Source of the DNA: Saprospirales bacterium
GTDB lineage: Bacteria > Bacteroidota > Bacteroidia > Chitinophagales > Saprospiraceae
NCBI GenBank assembly: GCA_003559985.1
Contig: PWJP01000023.1
Coordinates: 1 to 10,610, forward strand
Length of the DNA stretch: 10,610 bases
Direction: 5' to 3'
Position numbers and translations under genes: made by a program
Part shown: in pieces, positions 7,178 to 10,610 of the stretch
How positions within the stretch are numbered: the stretch's first letter is position 1
Layout: every line of letters starts with the position of its first letter
Notes under the pieces: model-generated
Database searches by the model: none
What the model was told of the DNA's origin: nothing
What the model saw: only the letters and a program-made list of their open reading frames with translations

Positions 7178-7724
7178 AATAGTTGTTTTAATTAATGGAG
7201 CTCCACTATCTGGAAAAGATACCTTAGCTCAGCCCTTATTAAAAAAATATGGATTCGTTAAGTATAAATTCACAACCCCTATGGATAACACCATAAAAAC
7301 GTTATTTAATTTAAGTGACGAAGACTTCACCAGATTGCGTGAGGTTGAAAAAGATATTCCTCAAGAAGCGTTTAACGGTCTTACTATGAGAAAAGTTTTG
7401 ATTGATTTATCAGAAGATTTTATTAAGCCCCGATTCGGAAAAGATTTCTTTGGACGAATCGGAGCCGATGTTGTGAATAAGCACTATAGTTCCCGAGTCG
7501 TTGTAACCGACTGCGGTTTTGGTTATGAGGTTCAAGCCTTTTTAGACGGACTAACTAAAGGAACTAGGGTCGTAGGTATTAATACTTACAGGGAAGGTTA
7601 TACTTTTGAGAATGACAGCAGGGAGCTTGTAAGGTTTGAAAACTCTATCTTTAACACAGGTAGTGTGCAAGATTTGCACGATGCTGGAATAAAGTTATTG
7701 ACAAAGTGTGACATCTTGAAATAA
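7170..7724 (+). CDS. Deoxynucleoside monophosphate kinase
   Basis: Encodes 184 residues from the ATG at 7170, preferred over an in-frame TTG at 7155 because GAGGAG (7156-7161) sits 8 bases upstream of the ATG. The P-loop GAPLSGKDT (10-18) is near the N-terminus. A central TMRKVL...GKDFFGR segment matches the 'GKDFW' region of phage dNMP kinases, and VVVTDCGF resembles the 'VIPDVRF' strand that follows. T4 gp1 and T5 Dnk are the reference enzymes; they convert dNMPs to dNDPs. The gene overlaps thymidine kinase by 8 bases. Its last codons contain the 17-nt element shared with position 2291. Confidence 0.8.
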   Translation: MDKIVVLINGAPLSGKDTLAQPLLKKYGFVKYKFTTPMDNTIKTLFNLSDEDFTRLREVEKDIPQEAFNGLTMRKVLIDLSEDFIKPRFGKDFFGRIGADVVNKHYSSRVVVTDCGFGYEVQAFLDGLTKGTRVVGINTYREGYTFENDSRELVRFENSIFNTGSVQDLHDAGIKLLTKCDILK

Positions 7725-7727
7725 GAT
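7697..7727 (+). promoter_or_regulatory. Second copy of the 17-nt TTGACA element, candidate promoter
   Basis: The 17 bases at 7697-7713 are identical to 2291-2307 and contain TTGACA (7698-7703) and the TGACA direct repeat with 10-bp spacing. An 18-nt spacer leads to TAAGAT (7722-7727, four of six). Transcription would begin near 7734 and serve the small-gene and methyltransferase operon starting at 7766. The element overlaps the end of the dNMP kinase in a different reading frame from its first copy, so protein homology does not explain the identity. Confidence 0.55.
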
Positions 7728-7765
7728 TTAGTTCTGAACTTAATAAATGAGAAAGGAAAAGAGAA

Positions 7766-7960
7766 ATGGAAAATAGAATCAAACAGACTAAAACCCAAAT
7801 CGGGGAAATATTAGACTCCATTATCGGGCTAACGCAGAAATATAAGTCTAAGGTTAATAGTGTAGATGAATCCTTACCTGAGGAGGAGGCAGAGGCTTTA
7901 TTGCTGTCCTATACGCTGATGTTAGAAGCAGAAGCACGTAAATATCTTGAAGGAGAATAG
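7766..7960 (+). CDS. Small helical hypothetical protein
   Basis: Encodes 64 residues, charged and almost wholly helix-forming: an N-terminal amphipathic stretch (KQTKTQIGEILDSIIGLTQKY), an acidic link (DESLPEEEAE) and a second helix ending AEARKYLEGE. No cysteines, signal peptide or recognisable motif. A purine-rich site (GAAAGGAAAAGAG) precedes the ATG. It is the first gene after the candidate promoter at 7697 and sits 2 bases before the next gene. Function not recognised. Confidence 0.65.
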   Translation: MENRIKQTKTQIGEILDSIIGLTQKYKSKVNSVDESLPEEEAEALLLSYTLMLEAEARKYLEGE

Positions 7961-7962
7961 GG

Positions 7963-8226
7963 ATGCGAGCTACACAAAAAGTTAATAAGACTATTTTAAT
8001 ATGTGATAACTGCGAATCCTTTATAAAAGAAGGGGAACAGTATCTTACAGTAGCCTACGCTATGGCTAAACCGTCTGTGGATTTTTGTGAGATCTGTTTG
8101 CTTAGGCTAATACGACAAAAACTTCAGACAGAGTCATCGTTTAGGGAGCAGGTAGAACAAAAAAGAGAGTTTAACCGTAAAAGATTAGAAAAATGTTTTG
8201 AAAATAATGGAGAAATAATATGGTAG
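7963..8226 (+). CDS. Small protein with two CxxC pairs (probable zinc ribbon)
   Basis: Encodes 87 residues. Cys14-x-x-Cys17 and Cys42-x-x-Cys45 are separated by a beta-prone region (EGEQYLTVAYAM), fitting a treble-clef or zinc-ribbon fold. The C-terminal 40 residues are a basic, charged helix (QKREFNRKRLEK). GGAGAATAGGG precedes the ATG, and the end overlaps the next gene by 7 bases. It might bind nucleic acid, but no function is recognised. Confidence 0.7.
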   Translation: MRATQKVNKTILICDNCESFIKEGEQYLTVAYAMAKPSVDFCEICLLRLIRQKLQTESSFREQVEQKREFNRKRLEKCFENNGEIIW

Positions 8227-8444
8227 AACAAGAATTAAAAAATCTAGTAGATGAATTTGAAGCTTTAGAGGATCAAGTTTTTGATTTAAGAAATGATCAG
8301 AAGGGGGTTCTGGACCGAGTGAACTCTTCGGGTTATGATAAGAAAGCTTTCAAGAAAGTTATTTCTTTGCGTAAGCTTCAAGCCCACGAGAGAGAACAAC
8401 AAGACCACGCTGTTAAAGAACTTATGTTAAAGTTAGGAATGTAA
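8220..8444 (+). CDS. GapR-like (DUF2312 family) DNA-binding protein
   Basis: Encodes 74 residues with the pattern of the GapR/DUF2312 domain: a long N-terminal helix (LVDEFEALEDQVFDL), a 'NSSGYDKKAFKKVI' turn corresponding to 'GNGFDVKVLKKVV' in Caulobacter GapR, then 'SLRKLQAHEREQQDHAVKELMLKLG' matching 'RIRKQDRAKRQEEDAILDLYLSALG'. GapR binds overtwisted DNA ahead of moving polymerases and stimulates gyrase and topoisomerase IV. A phage copy could relieve supercoiling during replication, or interfere with the host protein. The gene overlaps its predecessor by 7 bases and ends one base before the methyltransferase start. The match is from memory of the family and is fairly convincing. Confidence 0.72.
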   Translation: MVEQELKNLVDEFEALEDQVFDLRNDQKGVLDRVNSSGYDKKAFKKVISLRKLQAHEREQQDHAVKELMLKLGM

Positions 8445-8445
8445 A

Positions 8446-9177
8446 ATGTTTAAAGCCCTAGTAGCAGACCCACCTTGGCAGTATCAATGTTGGTCTGAAA
8501 AAGGTAACGGTCGCTCCGCAGATCAGCACTACCAATGTATGACAAAGGAAGACATTTATAACTTAGACGTTGCTTCTATTTGTGATAAGGATTGTGTGTT
8601 GTTTCTGTGGGTGACTCCACCTACCCTAGAGCAAGGTCTCGAGACTATGAGACGTTGGGGTTTTACCTACAAAACCAAAGGTTTCAACTGGGTTAAGAGG
8701 AACCAGAAGGCTCTCAGCTACGACCAAATAATTGAAGAGCTGTCTTCTGAAGACTTTAACAAAGAGAAATTGTTGAAGAAACTTACAGATAGAAGGCAGT
8801 GGTTTATGGCTAATGGTTACTACAGCCGCAGCAATTCAGAAGACTGTCTAATTGGTGTTCGGGGAAAACCACCTAAGATTCTGGACAGAGGAGTATTACA
8901 AATCGTAGATTCTCCTGTCACGAAACATAGCCAGAAACCTGAAGAGATTCAGAATCGAATCGAGAGACTGGTTGGAAAAGACTTACCTAAGTGTGAGTTG
9001 TTTGCGAGACGGAAACGAGAAGGTTGGACCTGTCTCGGGAACGAGATTGACGGTTTAGATATTAGGGAAGCCTTAAAGCTGACCGCTATAGGTCTAAGAA
9101 CTAAATTAGTAGCCCAATCTGGTTTTACTTTAGAAGAAACTAGCAAAGGCTTAGAACTCTTATCAGGAAAAGGATAA
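8446..9177 (+). CDS. MT-A70 family adenine-N6 methyltransferase
   Basis: Encodes 243 residues. The catalytic DPPW is at 8-11 (ADPPWQY), close to the N-terminus as usual for the compact bacterial/phage branch. It is followed by FLWVT (53-57), FNWVKRN (80-86), the SNSEDCLIGVRG strand-turn (129-140), the HSQKPEE segment (161-167), ELFARR (184-189) and GWTCLGNEIDG (193-203). It should transfer a methyl group from S-adenosylmethionine to adenine N6 in DNA; the target site cannot be read from sequence. Two additions stand out: a charged helical insert at about 87-116 and a 40-residue C-terminal extension after the conserved GNEIDG. No restriction nuclease gene is adjacent, so it may be an orphan enzyme protecting phage DNA or acting in regulation. 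Confidence 0.9.
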   Translation: MFKALVADPPWQYQCWSEKGNGRSADQHYQCMTKEDIYNLDVASICDKDCVLFLWVTPPTLEQGLETMRRWGFTYKTKGFNWVKRNQKALSYDQIIEELSSEDFNKEKLLKKLTDRRQWFMANGYYSRSNSEDCLIGVRGKPPKILDRGVLQIVDSPVTKHSQKPEEIQNRIERLVGKDLPKCELFARRKREGWTCLGNEIDGLDIREALKLTAIGLRTKLVAQSGFTLEETSKGLELLSGKG

Positions 9178-9182
9178 CAGAA

Positions 9183-9512
9183 ATGGAAAATAAAAATTAT
9201 ATTAATAGTCTTATTAATAAACCAGACGTGTGGAAAAACTTAAATGATATTTTAGATGACTTACACTCTGAAGGTTTTTTCGGAACCGAAGGTCAAAATG
9301 ACCCACGAGGCGACTTTAGAGAATCAATGGAAGAATGTTCTGAAGGTTGTGGTGAAGGTTGTGAGGATTGCGAAGATGGGTATGTTGACTGTTCTGATGA
9401 TATGAGAGTAGTCAATAAAGAAAACATAAATTATGTTGTTGAAAGAATTTTAGAGCTTGAAGTAGAAGACCAATTAATAATTATAGAAATGTTGAAAGGA
9501 TTAAAGAAATGA
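9183..9512 (+). CDS. Acidic protein with a Cys cluster, unknown function
   Basis: Encodes 109 residues. An N-terminal part (PDVWKNLNDILDDL...FFGTEGQNDPRGDFRE) leads into an acidic cysteine cluster at 52, 56, 60, 63 and 70 (CX3CX3CX2CX6C) built on repeated EGC/EDC units, and a C-terminal amphipathic helix ending KGLKK. The cluster could bind a metal or Fe-S centre, but it is not a standard zinc-finger spacing. The start overlaps the methyltransferase tail region closely (5-base gap) with GGATAACAG upstream, and the end overlaps the next gene by 4 bases. Composition is more AT-rich than the MT-A70 gene before it. Confidence 0.7.
   Translation: MENKNYINSLINKPDVWKNLNDILDDLHSEGFFGTEGQNDPRGDFRESMEECSEGCGEGCEDCEDGYVDCSDDMRVVNKENINYVVERILELEVEDQLIIIEMLKGLKK
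9340..9366 (+). repeat. Short 12-bp tandem repeat in the Cys-rich gene
   Basis: GAAGGTTGTG occurs at 9342-9351 and again at 9354-9363, a 12-bp period (four codons, Glu-Gly-Cys plus one). It extends the Cys cluster in frame, suggesting the cluster grew by local duplication. Confidence 0.6.
9496..9512 (+). repeat. 17-nt direct repeat, left copy, flanking the cytosine methyltransferase gene
   Basis: AAGGATTAAAGAAATGA is identical to 10159-10175. Each copy carries a Shine-Dalgarno-like AAGGA, the end of one gene (Gly-Leu-Lys-Lys-stop) and the ATGA start of the next. Confidence 0.75.
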
Positions 9513-10175
9513 GTAAAGTAATTGAAGTTAGAACTATAAAAGTATTAGAACTATTTTGTGGTAAAAAATGTATTTCAAACTCTTTTAAAAGCAGGGGACA
9601 TACTACTTATACAGCCGATTGGAATCCAGACTTTAATCCTGATTTTTCGGGGGATGTTGAATCTATAACTTCAGAATTTATTATTAACAACTTTGGTTAC
9701 CCCGATGTAATATGGGCAAGTCCTGATTGTACAACTTACTCTATTGCTGCAATTTCTCATCATAGAGAAAAAAATAAAGATAGTTTGGAACCAAAAAGTG
9801 CTTATGCAAAAAAATGTGATATTACCAATAAACATGTTTTGAAATTGATTGATGAGTTAAAACCAAAATATTTCTTCCTTGAAAACCCAAGGGGGGGGGA
9901 TGCGAAAAATGAACTTTGTTAAAGATTTGCCCAGATATACAGTTACATACTGCCAATATGGGGATACTAGGATGAAACCCACAGACATCTGGACTAATCA
10001 CCCCAATCCAAATTTTAAACCTATGTGCAAGAATGGTGACAGTTGTCATGTTTCTGCCCCAAGAGGTAGTAAAACAGGGACACAGGGATTAAGAGATAAA
10101 GTTGATAGGAGTTTAATACCTTTTGAGTTGTGTGAACATATTGTTGATATTTGTGAAGAAGGATTAAAGAAATGA
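9509..10175 (+). CDS. DNA cytosine-C5 methyltransferase, interrupted by a poly-G frameshift
   Basis: The first frame (9509-9922) encodes 137 residues with motif I LELFCG (14-18), a motif IV-type SPDCTTYS with catalytic-position Cys74 (PDC instead of PPC) and ENPRGG (125-130). It then runs off-frame after nine G (9891-9899) and stops. The +1 frame from 9900 continues the protein exactly: MRKMNF, TVTYCQYG, KPTDIWTN, CH-x-x-APRGS-x-TGTQG and a C-terminal IPFELC helix, ending at 10175. Removing one G gives one 221-residue protein, the usual length of small phage cytosine methylases without a large target-recognition domain. So the gene is intact except for one base in the homopolymer. It may be phase-variable, expressed by slippage, a genuine mutation or a sequencing error. 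It overlaps its neighbours by 4 bases on both sides and is AT-rich. Confidence 0.82.
9891..9899 (+). repeat. Homopolymer of nine G inside the cytosine methyltransferase
   Basis: Nine consecutive G, the longest G run seen here and conspicuous in an AT-rich gene. Eight G would restore the reading frame (Arg-Gly-Gly-Met-Arg-Lys-Met). It may also act as a G-rich ribosome site for an ATG at 9909. Confidence 0.95.
10159..10175 (+). repeat. 17-nt direct repeat, right copy
   Basis: Identical to 9496-9512. Recombination between the copies would precisely remove the methyltransferase gene and leave an intact ATGA junction between the flanking genes. Confidence 0.75.
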
Positions 10176-10357
10176 AAAAACTATTGTTATTAACTTTAAT
10201 ATTAACCCTTAGTGGTTGTGGAGAATCAGGAATTAAGGTAGGTTTTCCACGCCTTTACTCTTTTCTTTGTGTAGAAGGGGTTACCTATCTACACACCCCT
10301 AGGGGAGGAGTATCTGTCGCCTACAGACCAGATGGTTCTATTAAACTTTGTGAGTAA
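10172..10357 (+). CDS. Small lipoprotein
   Basis: Encodes 61 residues. A short signal peptide (MKKLLLLTLILT) leads to the lipobox LSGC with Cys16 as the lipidation site, so the mature protein is about 46 residues anchored in a membrane. The mature part has two further cysteines (33 and 60) that could form a disulfide, and an aromatic/Gly-rich beta-like segment (GVTYLHTPRGGVSVAYRPDG). It is not obviously proline-rich, so Rz1-type spanin is not supported. The start overlaps the methyltransferase stop by 4 bases (ATGA), with AAGGA upstream. Function is unknown; phage lipoproteins sometimes block superinfection. Confidence 0.8.
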   Translation: MKKLLLLTLILTLSGCGESGIKVGFPRLYSFLCVEGVTYLHTPRGGVSVAYRPDGSIKLCE

Positions 10358-10360
10358 ACA

Positions 10361-10398
10361 AAAACCCCAGACTTATACAATCTGGGGTTTTCTTTTAT
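10361..10398 (+). terminator. Intrinsic terminator of the plus-strand operon
   Basis: An 11-bp stem (10361-10371 with 10381-10391, core CCCCAGA/TCTGGGG) with a 9-nt loop is followed by TCTTTTATTT. It follows the lipoprotein stop within 3 bases. The T-tract overlaps the stop codon of the convergent gene. A-rich sequence on the other side gives T's on the minus strand too, so it may work in both directions. Confidence 0.88.
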
Positions 10399-10610
10399 TT
10401 GTAGCCACAAACTCCGAACCACAAATCTGCATCATTTATATAGTTACCTAATCTGTCGTCCACTTCCTTTAAATAACAAACATCACCCTCCTTAGAGGTG
10501 TAACTATCAGTTATCGGTTTTCTCGGAACGGGACGCGAGCATCTCTTCTCTTGAAGAATACTGCACGCCCCCAGTAACATTACTAACCCCAGTATCAATA
10601 TTCTTTTCGT
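10395..10610 (-). CDS. Small lipoprotein, 5' end beyond the window
   Basis: The frame is open from the right edge to TAA at 10395-10397. The visible N-terminal residues TKRILILGLVMLLGAC form a typical lipoprotein signal with lipobox LGAC. A TTG at 10598 could be a start, but the basic TKR residues ahead of the hydrophobic core are in frame and expected for a signal peptide, so the true start is probably one or a few codons past 10610. The mature part is about 55 residues with three more cysteines (RC, DVC and GVC) and no recognised domain. It converges on the other lipoprotein gene across the shared terminator. Function unknown. Confidence 0.7.
   Translation of the reverse strand, partial: TKRILILGLVMLLGACSILQEKRCSRPVPRKPITDSYTSKEGDVCYLKEVDDRLGNYINDADLWFGVCGYK

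Noticed and set aside
7598..7798. 66-residue minus-strand open frame
   Set aside because: It spans the dNMP kinase end and the next gene start; its Phe/Ser-rich composition is the antisense of Lys/Glu-rich coding.
8949..9146. 65-residue minus-strand open frame
   Set aside because: Antisense to conserved MT-A70 motifs; no start signals.
9822..10049. 75-residue minus-strand open frame across the poly-G site
   Set aside because: It is antisense to well-conserved methyltransferase motifs on both sides of the frameshift, so it is a shadow.
10596..10598. TTG as the start of the right-edge lipoprotein
   Set aside because: The frame stays open to the window edge and the upstream TKR residues fit the basic end of a signal peptide.
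1..10610. CRISPR array, tRNA genes, insertion sequence or integrase
   Set aside because: No spaced repeat array, cloverleaf-like tRNA sequence, terminal inverted repeats or transposase/integrase motifs were seen on either strand.

Overview
The window looks like part of the early/middle (nucleotide metabolism, recombination and DNA modification) region of a double-stranded DNA phage genome. The reasons are dense short genes with 4-20 bp overlaps, almost all on one strand; a phage-style set of nucleotide-pool enzymes; a compact SbcD/SbcC (gp47/gp46-like) pair; several tiny Cys-rich or helical proteins; and no rRNA, tRNA or other housekeeping genes. GC is about 35-38% by sampling. No structural, packaging or lysis gene can be named, so the virus family is not determined. 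The host is unknown. The two small lipoproteins and the GapR-like protein fit a Gram-negative host, and a class III (oxygen-sensitive) ribonucleotide reductase implies that infection occurs at least partly without oxygen.

Layout: (1) 1-2305, nucleotide synthesis: the tail of a possible ThyX, then NrdG and NrdD. (2) 2345-5381, recombination: SbcD-like nuclease, SbcC-like ATPase and a small Cys-rich protein, ending in a hairpin. (3) 5408-6595, a lone minus-strand gene encoding an N-terminal helix-turn-helix plus a metallophosphoesterase domain. (4) 6596-6643, a divergent control region with back-to-back candidate promoters and an exact DnaA-box consensus. (5) 6644-7724, thymidine kinase and deoxynucleoside monophosphate kinase. 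(6) 7766-9177, three small proteins (one GapR-like) and an MT-A70 family adenine methyltransferase. (7) 9183-10175, a more AT-rich stretch with an acidic Cys-rich protein and a small cytosine-C5 methyltransferase broken by a run of nine G. (8) 10172-10610, two convergent small lipoproteins around a strong terminator.

How the genes fit together: NrdD/NrdG make dNTPs from NTPs, ThyX (if correct) and thymidine kinase supply dTMP, and the dNMP kinase raises dNMPs to dNDPs. SbcCD processes DNA ends for recombination-dependent replication, and two methyltransferases may mark the new DNA. The most striking observations are the poly-G interrupted methyltransferase, which resembles a phase-variation switch, and a perfect 17-nt repeat with a TTGACA core. 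That repeat sits just before the only two plus-strand gaps of about 40 nt between genes and is read in different frames in its two copies, so it is probably a shared phage promoter or operator.
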